Shown piece by piece: positions 44,013-53,033 of a stretch of DNA of 64,000 nucleotides. Origin of the DNA: Bacillota bacterium (GTDB lineage: Bacteria; Bacillota; Clostridia; Peptostreptococcales; Anaerovoracaceae). The translations under genes and the position numbers were made by a program. A model generated the notes under the pieces. The model was not told the origin of the DNA. It was given only the letters and a program-made list of their open reading frames with translations, and ran no database searches. Where the stretch lies: positions 94,167 to 158,166 of the forward strand of contig JAFRHG010000021.1 of the NCBI GenBank assembly GCA_017433375.1, given 5' to 3'. Position 1 is the stretch's first letter, and every line of letters begins with the position of its first letter.

Positions 44013-44782
44013 CTGCGCTGCCCTCCTCTCCGGAACCTGGTCTTGAAGAGCCGGCGCGTCTCCACTTCTACCGTATCGAAGGTCATTTCCGTATTCTGCA
44101 GGGCCTGCATGTATCCGTACATGCCGAACTCATCCCGGACGATCCGTCCGTTTTCGATGGCGATGACCCGCTTCTCCATCCGGTCCACGATGTCCTTGGC
44201 GTGGGTAACCATCAGGATGGTCGTTCCCCTCATATTGATGGTGTTCAACAGCTGCATGATCTCCCAGGCCGTATCCGGGTCCAGGTTTCCCGTGGGCTCA
44301 TCGGCGATGAGGATCTTGGGCCGGTTGACGATCGCCCGGGCGATGGCCACCCGCTGCTGTTCGCCGGCGCTCAGTTCATCGGGGTACTTCCTGGCGTATT
44401 CGGAGATGCCCATCATGCTCAGCACCTGGGGGACGTTCCTTCTGATCGCCTTCCTGGGCTGGTGGATGATCTCCATCGCAAAAGCAACGTTTTCGTAGAC
44501 GGTCTTCTTGGGCAGAAGACGGAAGTCCTGGAAAACGATGCCGATGTTCCGCCGGAGAAGGGGAACCTGGCGGGAGGTCATCTTGGTGACGTCCTCTCCC
44601 CGCACCCGGATGGTACCCTTGTCCGCGTCGATCTCCTTCAGGATCAGTTTGACGAAGGTGGACTTTCCCGCGCCGCTGGGACCCACCAGGAAGACGAAGT
44701 CTCCCTTGTTGATGCGCACGGTCACGTTGTCCAGTCCCACGTTCGACTTGTAGTACTTGGTGACATTGTTGAACTCAATCAT
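44009..44782 (-). CDS. ftsE: Cell-division ATP-binding protein FtsE
   Basis: ABC-type ATPase of FtsEX, 257 residues. Walker A GPSGAGKST, Q-loop GIVFQDFRLL, signature LSAGEQQR, Walker B ILIADEPTGNLD and H-loop MVTHAKD are all present. It is about 30 residues longer at the C-terminus than the common 225-230-residue form, with a basic tail (TRFRRGGQRR). Confidence 0.96.
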   Translation of the reverse strand: MIEFNNVTKYYKSNVGLDNVTVRINKGDFVFLVGPSGAGKSTFVKLILKEIDADKGTIRVRGEDVTKMTSRQVPLLRRNIGIVFQDFRLLPKKTVYENVAFAMEIIHQPRKAIRRNVPQVLSMMGISEYARKYPDELSAGEQQRVAIARAIVNRPKILIADEPTGNLDPDTAWEIMQLLNTINMRGTTILMVTHAKDIVDRMEKRVIAIENGRIVRDEFGMYGYMQALQNTEMTFDTVEVETRRLFKTRFRRGGQRR

Positions 44783-44805
44783 GGACGATAACTATCCTTT
44801 CCTCA

Positions 44806-45744
44806 TTATTTGGACGGCATGAGCTGTTTCACCGCGCGGACGATGTCCGCCGAAGTCATGCCGTATTTTTCCCTCAGTTCATCGGGCTTGCCGGACTCGC
44901 CGAAGACGTCCTGCTGGCCGACCATGGCCATGGGCACGGGGCACTTCAGCGCCAGGGCATGGGCCACCGCGTCGCCCAGGCCGCCGATGACGGAGTGCTC
45001 CTCCGCCGTGACGATCCGTCCCGTTTCCTTCGCCGCCTTCACCAGGATCTCCTCGTCGATGGGCTTGATGGTATGGATATCGATGATCCGGGCGTCGATG
45101 CCCTCTTCCGCCAGAGCTGCCGCCGCCTTCCAGGCGGAGCTGACCAGAATGCCCGTGGCCACGATGGTCACGTCTTTTCCGTCACGGACCAGGTTGCCTT
45201 TGCCCAGGACGATATCATCTTCTTCCTTATAGAATACGGGGACCGCCGCCCGGCCCAGCCGCACGTAGCAGGGGCCGTCCATCTCCACCGCCTGGCGGAT
45301 CAGTTTCTTCGCCGCCACCGCGTCGGAGGGGTTGATCACGGTCATGCCGGGAATGGTCCGCATGAGGGCAATGTCCTCGAAGGTCTGGTGGCTGGCGCCG
45401 TCCTCGCCCACGGTGATGCCCGCGTGGGTCGCGCAGATCTTCACGTTGGCCCGGGTATAGCCGATGGCGTTGCGGATGATCTCAAAGGCCCTTCCCGTGG
45501 CGAACATGGCGAAGGTGCTGGCGCAGACGATCTTGCCCGACAGGGCCAGGCCCGCCGCCTGCCCGTAAAGGTTCTGCTCGGCTATGCCCATATTGAAAAA
45601 CCGTTCGGGGAAGACCTTGCGGAACTCCGCCGTCTTGGTGGACCCGGACAGGTCCGCGTCCATGACCACGAGATTGGGGTATTCCTTTCCCAGCTGGGGA
45701 AGGATCTCTCCGTAGGCCGCTCTGGTTGCGATCTTGTCTGCCAT
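44806..45744 (-). CDS. Transketolase, C-terminal (pyrimidine/transketolase-C) subunit
   Basis: Second half of a split transketolase, 312 residues: the Pyr domain (about 5-170, with GIAEQNLYG carrying the catalytic Glu) and the C-terminal domain. The start overlaps the stop of the N-terminal subunit gene (TAATG). Split transketolase is common in anaerobic Firmicutes and archaea. The enzyme transfers two-carbon units in the pentose phosphate pathway; here it would connect to the pentose phosphates from nucleoside breakdown. Confidence 0.93.
   Translation of the reverse strand: MADKIATRAAYGEILPQLGKEYPNLVVMDADLSGSTKTAEFRKVFPERFFNMGIAEQNLYGQAAGLALSGKIVCASTFAMFATGRAFEIIRNAIGYTRANVKICATHAGITVGEDGASHQTFEDIALMRTIPGMTVINPSDAVAAKKLIRQAVEMDGPCYVRLGRAAVPVFYKEEDDIVLGKGNLVRDGKDVTIVATGILVSSAWKAAAALAEEGIDARIIDIHTIKPIDEEILVKAAKETGRIVTAEEHSVIGGLGDAVAHALALKCPVPMAMVGQQDVFGESGKPDELREKYGMTSADIVRAVKQLMPSK
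45193..45203 (-). repeat. Dispersed 11-mer GCAAAGGCAAY, perfect copy
   Basis: GCAAAGGCAAC in the transketolase C-subunit gene, read as Gly-Lys-Gly-Asn. Confidence 0.85.
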
Positions 45745-46586
45745 TATGCCTGTCCTCCCTTCTCTTCATCCGCCGGCTGCCGGAGATCCTCCAGCGCCTG
45801 GGCCGTCTGCTCATCGTTGGGCGCCTTGCCGTGCCATCCGGCCTGGTTTTCCATGAAGGAAACGCCCTTGCCCTTGACGGTTTCGGCGATGACAGCCGTC
45901 GGCCGTCCCTTGCATGCCCTCGCCTCGGCGAAGGCCGCCCGGATTTCGTCGAAGTCGTGGCCGTTGATGGTCACCACGTGCCAGCCGAATGCGGCGAACT
46001 TCTCCGCGATGGGCATGACGGTCATCACATCATCGTTTTTGCCGTCGATCTGCAGGCCGTTGTGGTCCACGACGGCCACCAGGTTGTCCAGTTTGTAATG
46101 GGACGCCGACATAGCCGCCTCCCAGACCAGTCCTTCCTGGATCTCTCCGTCGCCCAGCAGGGTGTATATTCTTCCCGGATCGCCGTCCAGCTTGTTGGCC
46201 AGGGCCATTCCCCCGGCGGCGCTGAACCCCTGTCCCAGGGATCCGGTGGACATCTCTATTCCGGGAACGTAGTGCATGTTGGGGTGACCCTGAAAGGCCG
46301 AGCCCAGCTTGCGCAGGCTCATCATATCCTCGGCCGGATAATTGCCCCGGACCGCCAGGGCGGCGTACTGGGCCGGGCCGGCATGGCCCTTGGACAGGAT
46401 GAACTTGTCCCTGCCCTTCTTCTTCGGGTCGGCCGGATCGATGTTCATCTCCTCAAAGTAGAGCTCCGTCACGATATCCGCGGCGGACAGGGATCCGCCC
46501 GGATGTCCCGATCCGGCGGCGTGCAGGGCCTGGATGATCAGCACCCGCACCTGCCTTGCTTTTTCCTGCAGTTCCTTGTTGGTCAC
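45744..46586 (-). CDS. Transketolase, N-terminal (thiamine-diphosphate) subunit
   Basis: 280 residues. GTG start at 46586 with GAAGGAG 7 nt before it. The thiamine-diphosphate motif GDGEIQEG...NLVAVVDHNGLQIDG is at about 145-175, and HPGGSLSAADIV and SKGHAGPAQYA are transketolase-N marks. It forms the enzyme with the coupled downstream subunit. Confidence 0.94.
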   Translation of the reverse strand: MTNKELQEKARQVRVLIIQALHAAGSGHPGGSLSAADIVTELYFEEMNIDPADPKKKGRDKFILSKGHAGPAQYAALAVRGNYPAEDMMSLRKLGSAFQGHPNMHYVPGIEMSTGSLGQGFSAAGGMALANKLDGDPGRIYTLLGDGEIQEGLVWEAAMSASHYKLDNLVAVVDHNGLQIDGKNDDVMTVMPIAEKFAAFGWHVVTINGHDFDEIRAAFAEARACKGRPTAVIAETVKGKGVSFMENQAGWHGKAPNDEQTAQALEDLRQPADEEKGGQA

Positions 46587-46642
46587 TTTTGCACTCCTTC
46601 TTCTTCAAACAATGGTCTGTATATTCTGTCGGGCTTCTCCTT

Positions 46643-46696
46643 ACCGCCCGGCGATTCCACGAAAGGCCCTCACCGCCCGGCGATCTCACGAAAGGC
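46643..46696. repeat. Imperfect 29-bp tandem duplication at the nnrD stop
   Basis: Two 25-bp copies (46643-46667 and 46672-46696) differ at two bases. The second encodes the last residues of nnrD; the first is its downstream copy. Confidence 0.75.
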
Positions 46697-47689
46697 AGCG
46701 GGCAGAGCCTCGGCGATATCCATGGAGGTCATGCCGATCTCCCCCTTTTCCCGGGCGGCCAGATCCCCGGCCAGTCCGTGGATATAGACGGCGGCCCGCA
46801 CGCAGCTTTCCGGCGTCAGTCCCAGGTCTTCCGTCCTCCGGCCCGCCTTTCCCCAGGCCAGAAGGGCCGCGGTCACACCGGTGAGCACATCACCGCTTCC
46901 GCCGGTGGCCATTCCCGGATTGCCCGTGGGGTTTTCAACGATATCCGCTTCGGTCATGGAAGGCGCCGCGCCGGCCGCGTTAGCGTTGGCCGCGGCGATC
47001 AGGGTGTCCTGTCCCTTCAGGACGATGATGGCTCCCGTTTCCTCCGCCAGGATCCGGGCGCTGGCTTCCCTGCCGAAGGAACGGGTATTCTCCTTGCCCA
47101 GCATGGCCAGAAGCCTGTCCGCTTCCCCGGGATGGGGCGTGAGCACCACCGGCTCTTTGCGCTTCTTCCCGATATCCGGCAGGATGCTGGTCTGCTTTCT
47201 CGGCACCTTCAGCTCATCCAGGGGCGCCGTATCCATATAGCTCTCCCTCGTGGGCGCCATGCCGTAGCGGCACAGGGAATTGATCCCGTCGGCGTCGATC
47301 ACCAGAGGGCCGTGATAGCCCAGCAGGAGATGCTCGATCATCCGGTACTGTTCCTCTCCCTCGCCCAGTCCCGGTCCGATGGCGATGGCGTCGAAACGGT
47401 CCGGGTCCGTCAGGGCAGCGGCCCGTTCCATGCACATGGCTTCAGGCACCGCCGTCTGCAGAATGGGAAAGAGCTCTTCCGGCAGGGCGACCGTCACCAG
47501 GCCCGCCCCGCTTCTCAGGGCTGCCCGGGCGCAGAGCACCGCCGCTCCGGCCATCCCCCGGGATCCGCAGATCAGAAGCACTCTCCCGCAGCGTCCCTTG
47601 TGGATGTCCGCCGGACGGGGGGTGATCATATCCTTTATTTCTGCTTCCGTGATGACACGGATCTCCGTTGCCTTTGCATTATCCGCCAT
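46670..47689 (-). CDS. nnrD: ADP-dependent NAD(P)H-hydrate dehydratase
   Basis: Repairs hydrated NAD(P)H using ADP. 339 residues; only the C-terminal YjeF (dehydratase) domain is present, without an epimerase domain. LLICGSRGMAGAAVL, IGPGLGEGEE, LTPHPGEADRLL and GMATGGSGDVLTG are family signatures. An extra loop of about 30 residues rich in charged residues (around TAPLDELKVPRKQTS) separates strands near residue 155. The second of two ATGs (47689) is chosen because AGGAGG stands 5 nt before it. It lies between mgtE and the transketolase genes. Confidence 0.9.
   Translation of the reverse strand: MADNAKATEIRVITEAEIKDMITPRPADIHKGRCGRVLLICGSRGMAGAAVLCARAALRSGAGLVTVALPEELFPILQTAVPEAMCMERAAALTDPDRFDAIAIGPGLGEGEEQYRMIEHLLLGYHGPLVIDADGINSLCRYGMAPTRESYMDTAPLDELKVPRKQTSILPDIGKKRKEPVVLTPHPGEADRLLAMLGKENTRSFGREASARILAEETGAIIVLKGQDTLIAAANANAAGAAPSMTEADIVENPTGNPGMATGGSGDVLTGVTAALLAWGKAGRRTEDLGLTPESCVRAAVYIHGLAGDLAAREKGEIGMTSMDIAEALPAAFREIAGR
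47667..47677 (-). repeat. Dispersed 11-mer GCAAAGGCAAY, perfect copy
   Basis: GCAAAGGCAAC near the start of nnrD, read as Ala-Lys-Ala-Thr. Confidence 0.85.
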
Positions 47690-47698
47690 CATATCCTC

Positions 47699-49108
47699 CT
47701 AAAGGGCGATGCCCAGCAGAATGGATGCCGTCAGCAGGAAGATCACAGAAGAGACCATATCCGTGACGGAGGAGATCATCGGCGTCGCCATCAATGCCGG
47801 GTCGACGCCCAGTTTCTTCGCCCCCATGGGGAGCATGCCGCCCAGAAGCTTGGCGAACATGACCACGATGATCATGGCCACGGCCACCGTCAGACCGATC
47901 ATGGGCGACTGATGATCGATCAGCGTGATTTTCAAAAAGTTGAAGGCGCTGAGCACGATGCCCAGGATGATGCTGACCCGCAGCTCCTTCCAGAGGACCT
48001 TGGCCGCGTCCTTCAGGTCGATCTCGTCCACGGACAGTCCGCGGATGACCAGGGTCGCCGCCTGGGTACCCGTGTTGCCGCCGGTTCCCATGAGCAGCGG
48101 CAGATAGGCCACCAGGACGATCACCTGGGACAGGACCGCCTCGAACTGGGTGATCAGCGAGCCGGTGATCATCAGGGTCACGGTCATGAACAGCAGCCAG
48201 GGCAGACGGTTCTTCACGTGGCGGAAGACTCCCATGTCCAGGTACTCCTTGTCGGATTCGCCCATGACGCCGCCCATACGCTCGATGTCCTCGGTGGTCT
48301 CCTCCTCGATGATTTCCATGATATCGTCAAAGGTGATGATGCCCACGAGCCGGTGCTCGTTGTCCACCACCGGGATGGCCAGGAAGCCGTACTTCTTGAA
48401 GGCCTCCGCGACCTCCTCCTGGTCGTCGTACACGTTCAGGTAGACGTAGTCCGTCTCCATCAGGTCGCCCACGATGGCGTCATCGTCGGCGATGACCAGG
48501 GCACGCAGGGAGATAACGCCCTCCAGTTTGCGGCCGCCGTGCTTCACGTAGCAGGTGTAGACCGTCTCGCTGTCCACAGCCTCCCTCTTGATGTAGGCCA
48601 TGGCCTCGGCCACCGTCATGGTGTCCTGCAGGCTGATGTACTCCGGGGTCATGAGGGATCCGGCGCAGTCCTCCGGGTAGTTGAGGAACTCGTTGATCAG
48701 CTTCCGCTCCTCCCGGGGCGTCTTCTCCAGGATCTTGTCCACGATATTGGCCGGCAGTTCTTCCAGCACGTCGATCTTATCGTCGAAGTCCATCTCCTTG
48801 ATGATGTAGGAGATCTCCCGGTCGGTAATGGCCTGGACAATGTTGACCTGATCCTCGCCGGGCAGATAGGAGAAGACATCGACGGAGACATCCTTGGGAA
48901 GCATGCGGAAAATGATGACCACCTTTTCCACGCCCAGGTCCTCCAGGATATCCTCCAGCATGTCCGCGATGTCCACCGCGTTATATTTCAGCAAAAGATC
49001 CCGAGCCTTGAAGTAAGCGCTCTCCTCGAGAAAGGCTATGATCTTTCCCAGATCCCGGTCAAACTGCTGGTTTTTTGTGTCCATATCCATGGTCTTGGTT
49101 TCTGTCAT
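47699..49108 (-). CDS. mgtE: Magnesium transporter MgtE
   Basis: Mg2+-gated Mg2+ channel, 469 residues. Cytosolic N domain (about 15-130), two CBS domains (about 135-260, with MTPEYISL at their start), a connecting helix and five membrane helices (about 285-469). PLLMGTGGNTGTQAATLV lies in TM2, and the final block GVDPALMATPMISSVTD includes the pore-region Asp. No M-box leader is seen in the 63 bp upstream, which suggests that control rests on the CBS/N domains. Confidence 0.95.
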   Translation of the reverse strand: MTETKTMDMDTKNQQFDRDLGKIIAFLEESAYFKARDLLLKYNAVDIADMLEDILEDLGVEKVVIIFRMLPKDVSVDVFSYLPGEDQVNIVQAITDREISYIIKEMDFDDKIDVLEELPANIVDKILEKTPREERKLINEFLNYPEDCAGSLMTPEYISLQDTMTVAEAMAYIKREAVDSETVYTCYVKHGGRKLEGVISLRALVIADDDAIVGDLMETDYVYLNVYDDQEEVAEAFKKYGFLAIPVVDNEHRLVGIITFDDIMEIIEEETTEDIERMGGVMGESDKEYLDMGVFRHVKNRLPWLLFMTVTLMITGSLITQFEAVLSQVIVLVAYLPLLMGTGGNTGTQAATLVIRGLSVDEIDLKDAAKVLWKELRVSIILGIVLSAFNFLKITLIDHQSPMIGLTVAVAMIIVVMFAKLLGGMLPMGAKKLGVDPALMATPMISSVTDMVSSVIFLLTASILLGIAL

Positions 49109-49171
49109 GGACTCACTTCCCTTCGTTGCCGATCGCTCCTTACGCGCTCAGCATCGTTTTCGGCTGCTGCT

Positions 49172-50896
49172 CTACACCTTCAGCATGGCGCTGCCGGCTG
49201 CCTCGATCTTCGCCAGCCGCTCCTCCGCCTCTTCGGCCTTCGCGCCCCTGGCCATGATGTAGAATTTGATCTTCGGTTCCGTCCCCGAGGGCCGGATGAT
49301 GGCGGTGCAGCTTTCCGCCAGTTCATAGAAGAGGATGTTGCTTTTGGGAAGGCCCGTGGGCTCCTTGGCACCGCCTGCGCAGTCCACGATCTCCCCGGAC
49401 TGGTAATCCCGGATCCTCTCCACCCCGAGGCCGACCTCAGCCGGCGGCTGCCTGCGCATCTTCTCCATGATCTCGCTCATCTTCGCCTGTCCGTCCAGTC
49501 CTTCGAAGACGAAGGAAACCACCTTCTCCCGGTACTGTCCGTAGGTCTCATAGAGGCCGTCCATGGCATCCTGCAGCGTCTTGCCCTGCAGGTGGTAGTA
49601 ACAGGCCATCTCCGCGATCAGCATGGAAGCCAGCACCGCGTCCTTGTCCCTGGCGTAGGTTCCCGCCAGATACCCGTTGCTCTCCTCAAAGCCGAAGATA
49701 AAGGTATGCTCGCCGGTCGCCTCGTATTCCTTGATCTTTTCACCGATGTACTTGAATCCGGTCAGCACGTTGGCGACGGAAATGCCCTGCTCCGCGCAGA
49801 TCCGGTCCGCCATGGTCGTGGAGACGATGCTCTTCACCGCGATGGCGTTTTCGGGCAGGCTCCCCTGCTCCTTTCTGGCACGGATCAGATAATCCAAAAG
49901 CAATACCCCGATCTGGTTGCCCGTCAGGGTCCTGTATTCGTTGCCTTTGCGGACCACGATGCCGCAGCGGTCGCCGTCCGGGTCCGTTCCGATGATCAGG
50001 TCAACGTTCTCCTTCTCCGCCATGTCGATGGCGATGGCAAAGCCTTCCCGATACTCGGGGTTGGGCGACTTGACCGTGGGGAAGTCCCCGTCGATCACCA
50101 TCTGCTCGGGCACCGTGATCACGTGCTTCATGCCGAGCCGTTTGAGCACTTCCGGCACCAGTTTGTAACCCGTCCCGTGGAAAGGCGTATAGATAATCTT
50201 CAGTTCGTCGGCCGCCTGCTCCACGTAGGGGGCGCCAACCGACTGCTCCATCACGTGGGCCAGGTAGTCCTCGTCCATCTCCTGCCCCAGCATCCGGATA
50301 AGGCCCTTTTCCACGGCCTGTTTCCGGTCCATGGTCTTCACGCCGGTGAAAATGTCCGTCTTATCCATTTCCCCGGCGATCCGCCCGGCCAGATCCGCCG
50401 CGATCTGGGCGCCGTCGGCCCAGTAGGCTTTGAATCCGTTGTATTCCTTCGTGTTGTGGCTGGCGGTGATGTTGATGCCGGCAATGGATCCGGTCTGCCG
50501 AAGGGCAAAAGACAACTCCGGCGTAGGCCGAAGGGACTCGAAGAGATTGACCCTAATCCCGTTGGCCGCCAGCACACAGGCTGACTCGCCGGCGAAGAGT
50601 TCGCTGTTGTTGCGGGAATCGTAGGCAATGGTCACGCCCTTCTCCTGCCCCGACTCTTCGATGATGACATTGGCCATGGCCTGGGCCGCCAGGCGCACCG
50701 TATAGATGTTCATTCCGTTCAGGCCCATGCGCATGATTCCGCGCAGGCCGGCGGTGCCGAATTTCAGCATCTGGGCGAACCGTTCCCGGATTTCCTTTTC
50801 GTCCTGTTCGATCCCGGCCAGTTCCGCTTTTGCCGCCTCATCCAGGGCCTCGCTGTCCATCCATTTTTTGTATTGTTCAATGATCTGTTTTTCCAT
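49172..50896 (-). CDS. pgcA: Phosphoglucomutase / phosphomannomutase (alpha-D-phosphohexomutase)
   Basis: 574 residues, four-domain phosphohexomutase. The phosphoserine loop reads NITASHNTKEYNG, the metal loop DPDGDRCG, the sugar loop GFEESNGYL, and the phosphate-binding loop RPSGTEPKIKFYI. The length and GTAGLRGIMRMG motif match PgcA of Bacillus, which makes glucose-1-phosphate for wall polymers. It is first in the long minus run towards ctpA, with 63 bp before mgtE. Confidence 0.93.
   Translation of the reverse strand: MEKQIIEQYKKWMDSEALDEAAKAELAGIEQDEKEIRERFAQMLKFGTAGLRGIMRMGLNGMNIYTVRLAAQAMANVIIEESGQEKGVTIAYDSRNNSELFAGESACVLAANGIRVNLFESLRPTPELSFALRQTGSIAGINITASHNTKEYNGFKAYWADGAQIAADLAGRIAGEMDKTDIFTGVKTMDRKQAVEKGLIRMLGQEMDEDYLAHVMEQSVGAPYVEQAADELKIIYTPFHGTGYKLVPEVLKRLGMKHVITVPEQMVIDGDFPTVKSPNPEYREGFAIAIDMAEKENVDLIIGTDPDGDRCGIVVRKGNEYRTLTGNQIGVLLLDYLIRARKEQGSLPENAIAVKSIVSTTMADRICAEQGISVANVLTGFKYIGEKIKEYEATGEHTFIFGFEESNGYLAGTYARDKDAVLASMLIAEMACYYHLQGKTLQDAMDGLYETYGQYREKVVSFVFEGLDGQAKMSEIMEKMRRQPPAEVGLGVERIRDYQSGEIVDCAGGAKEPTGLPKSNILFYELAESCTAIIRPSGTEPKIKFYIMARGAKAEEAEERLAKIEAAGSAMLKV
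49940..49950 (-). repeat. Dispersed 11-mer GCAAAGGCAAY, perfect copy
   Basis: GCAAAGGCAAC in pgcA, read as part of Arg-Lys-Gly-Asn. Confidence 0.85.
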
Positions 50897-50986
50897 TTTT
50901 TATGCTTTTTCTCCCTTCTGCATACCTATTTAAATATTAGCCTTTTTTTCCCTCTTTTTCAATGGCGATTTTCACCTTTTCCGGGA

Positions 50987-51015
50987 TTGACGAAAAATTA
51001 TCAGAGTGCTATAGT
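50987..51015 (+). promoter_or_regulatory. Promoter of gdhA
   Basis: TTGACG (50987-50992), 17-bp spacer, TATAGT (51010-51015), in an AT-rich gap. Confidence 0.85.
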
Positions 51016-51073
51016 TATACGTACAAAGGACATTACAGCTATATAAAATTTTTAAGAAAAAGGAGAATCGTAA

Positions 51074-52441
51074 ATGTCAAACTATGTAGAAAGATGTATT
51101 GAGCTTTGCAAAGCAAAGAACCCTGGCGAAGTTGAGTTTCACCAGACCGTCGAGGAAGTTCTGACTTCTCTGATTCCGGTTATCGAACAGCATCCGGAGT
51201 ACGAGGAAGCTGCTCTTCTGGAAAGACTGACGGAGCCCGAAAGAGGCGTTACCTTCAGAGTCGTCTGGGTTGACGATGCCGGCAAGGTTCAGGTCAACAA
51301 GGGCTACAGATACCAGTTCAACAGCGCCATCGGCCCCTACAAAGGCGGTCTGCGGTTCGCACCGAACGTATACCCCGGTATCATCAAGTTCCTGGGCTTC
51401 GAACAGATCTTCAAGAACTCCCTGACCGGTCTGCCCATCGGCGGCGGCAAGGGCGGTGCTGACTTCGATCCCAACGGCAAGAGCGACGCTGAAGTTATGC
51501 GTTTCTGCCAGGCCTTCATGACCGAGCTGTACAGACACATCGGTCCGAACACCGACGTTCCGGCTGGTGACCTGGGCGTAGGCGGCAGAGAGATCGGCTA
51601 CCTCTTCGGACAGTACAAGAGAATTGTTGACAGATACGAAGGAACTCTGACCGGCAAGGGCCTCTCCTACGGCGGACTGCTGGGAAGAGCTGAAGCTACC
51701 GGTTTCGGTATCGTATGGTATGCGGAAGAAATGCTGAAGGCGAACGGCGAAGACTTCAAAGACAAGGTCGTCGGCATCTCCGGATTCGGCAACGTTGCAT
51801 GGGGTGCTGCATGGAAGCTGAAGGATCTGGGTGCCAAGTGCGTTACCATCTCCGGTCCGGACGGCTACATCTACGATCCCGACGGCATCTGCACCGACGA
51901 GAAGGTTGCTTACCTGCTCGAGCTGAGATCCTCCGGCAAGAACATCTGCGCACCTTACGCGGAGAAGTTCCCGGGCGCCAAGTTCTACGAAGGCAAGAAG
52001 CCCTGGGGCGTCCAGCAGGATGAAGGCATCAAGGTTGACATGTTCATCCCCTGCGCGATGCAGAATGACGTTCACATGGAACACGCGAAGCAGATCGTCG
52101 AAGGCGGCTGCAAGTTCTACTGTGAAGGCGCCAACATGCCGACAACCAACGATGCTCTGCAGTATCTCATCGAGCATGAGACCGCAGTAGGTTCCGCCAA
52201 GGCGGCGAATGCCGGCGGCGTTGCCTGCTCCTGCATCGAGATGGGACAGAACGCTGGTCACACCGTATATCGTCATGAGGACGTCTACGAGCAGCTGCAC
52301 CAGATCATGGTCAACATCTACAAGAACAGCGCTGCTGCTGCCGAGAAGTACTTCGGCAACAAGAACCTCCTCGTCCAGGGCGGAAACATCGCCGGATTCG
52401 AGAAGGTTGCCGCGGCAATGATGGAACAGGGCCTGGTATAA
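51074..52441 (+). CDS. gdhA: NADP-type glutamate dehydrogenase
   Basis: Hexameric enzyme joining ammonia and 2-oxoglutarate to make glutamate, or the reverse when amino acids are fermented. 455 residues, typical of the bacterial small (hexameric) type. PYKGGLRFAPNV, GGGKGGADFDP with the catalytic Lys, PAGDLGVGGREIGY and the dinucleotide loop GISGFGNVAWGA are present. AAGGAG lies 8 nt before the ATG. Arginine is almost always AGA, unlike the CGG/CGC use of its neighbours, a sign of very high expression. A promoter and a terminator isolate it as a single gene. Confidence 0.97.
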   Translation: MSNYVERCIELCKAKNPGEVEFHQTVEEVLTSLIPVIEQHPEYEEAALLERLTEPERGVTFRVVWVDDAGKVQVNKGYRYQFNSAIGPYKGGLRFAPNVYPGIIKFLGFEQIFKNSLTGLPIGGGKGGADFDPNGKSDAEVMRFCQAFMTELYRHIGPNTDVPAGDLGVGGREIGYLFGQYKRIVDRYEGTLTGKGLSYGGLLGRAEATGFGIVWYAEEMLKANGEDFKDKVVGISGFGNVAWGAAWKLKDLGAKCVTISGPDGYIYDPDGICTDEKVAYLLELRSSGKNICAPYAEKFPGAKFYEGKKPWGVQQDEGIKVDMFIPCAMQNDVHMEHAKQIVEGGCKFYCEGANMPTTNDALQYLIEHETAVGSAKAANAGGVACSCIEMGQNAGHTVYRHEDVYEQLHQIMVNIYKNSAAAAEKYFGNKNLLVQGGNIAGFEKVAAAMMEQGLV

Positions 52442-52498
52442 ATCCACACTCCTGATCCAAAGGCAACGAATGCCGGTCACCCGGCTAATCCAGCCACC

Positions 52499-52529
52499 AA
52501 AAAGGCTGCCCCTCGCGGGCAGCCTTTTT
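52499..52529. terminator. Terminator between gdhA and nifU
   Basis: Perfect 13-bp stem AAAAAGGCTGCCC / GGGCAGCCTTTTT with a 5-nt loop. It can serve both convergent genes. Confidence 0.9.
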
Positions 52530-52569
52530 CATATCATAATGCATTAAAAGAAGTCCCCGGGACTTCCCC

Positions 52570-53028
52570 CTACTCCTCTGCGGGGATATCGTGGTGGTCG
52601 TCTTCCTCGCTGTCCTCGGTGGGATTGTAGCCCTCCAGGGCGGCGTAGGTCTTGCCGGACTTCTGGGCGTAATCGTAGATGGCGTTCTTGATGGCGTGCT
52701 CCGCCAGAACGCTGCAGTGGATCTTCACGGCGGGAAGTCCGCCCAGTTCCTCGACGATCTTCTTATTGGAAACGTCCAGCGCTTCTTCCACCGTCATGCC
52801 GATGATCATGTCCGTGGCCATGCTGGAGGAAGCGATTGCGCTTCCGCAGCCGAAGGTCTTGAACTTGGCATCGGTGATAACGTCGTTTTCATCCACATCG
52901 ATGGTGACCTGCATCATGTCGCCGCAGACCGGGCTGCCGTAGATCCCCTTGCCGGAGGGGTTCTCGATCTCGCCCACATTGTGGGGATTCATGAAGTGGT
53001 CCATTACCGTATCGTTATATAAAGCCAT
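52570..53028 (-). CDS. NifU/IscU-type iron-sulfur scaffold protein
   Basis: Scaffold on which Fe-S clusters form with sulfur from the cysteine desulfurase encoded just upstream. 152 residues. The three ligand cysteines lie in GSPVCGDMM, FGCGSAIASSS and LPAVKIHCSVLAEH, the last matching the LPPVKxHCS motif of IscU. An acidic tail (EDSEEDDHHD) follows. ATG 53028 is preferred to 53040 because GGAAGG would directly abut the earlier one. It is paired with nifS, as in anaerobes lacking SUF. Confidence 0.93.
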   Translation of the reverse strand: MALYNDTVMDHFMNPHNVGEIENPSGKGIYGSPVCGDMMQVTIDVDENDVITDAKFKTFGCGSAIASSSMATDMIIGMTVEEALDVSNKKIVEELGGLPAVKIHCSVLAEHAIKNAIYDYAQKSGKTYAALEGYNPTEDSEEDDHHDIPAEE

Positions 53029-53033
53029 TGGTT

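Noticed and set aside
49109-49171. M-box riboswitch before mgtE
   Set aside because: Only 63 bp separate mgtE from pgcA, too short and without the expected stems.
46556-50584. 1342-codon plus-strand open frame opposite tktN, nnrD, mgtE and pgcA
   Set aside because: It lies wholly antisense to four clear genes. Its translation is His/Leu/Gly/Gln-rich with no domain, as expected from GC-rich third positions of the true genes.
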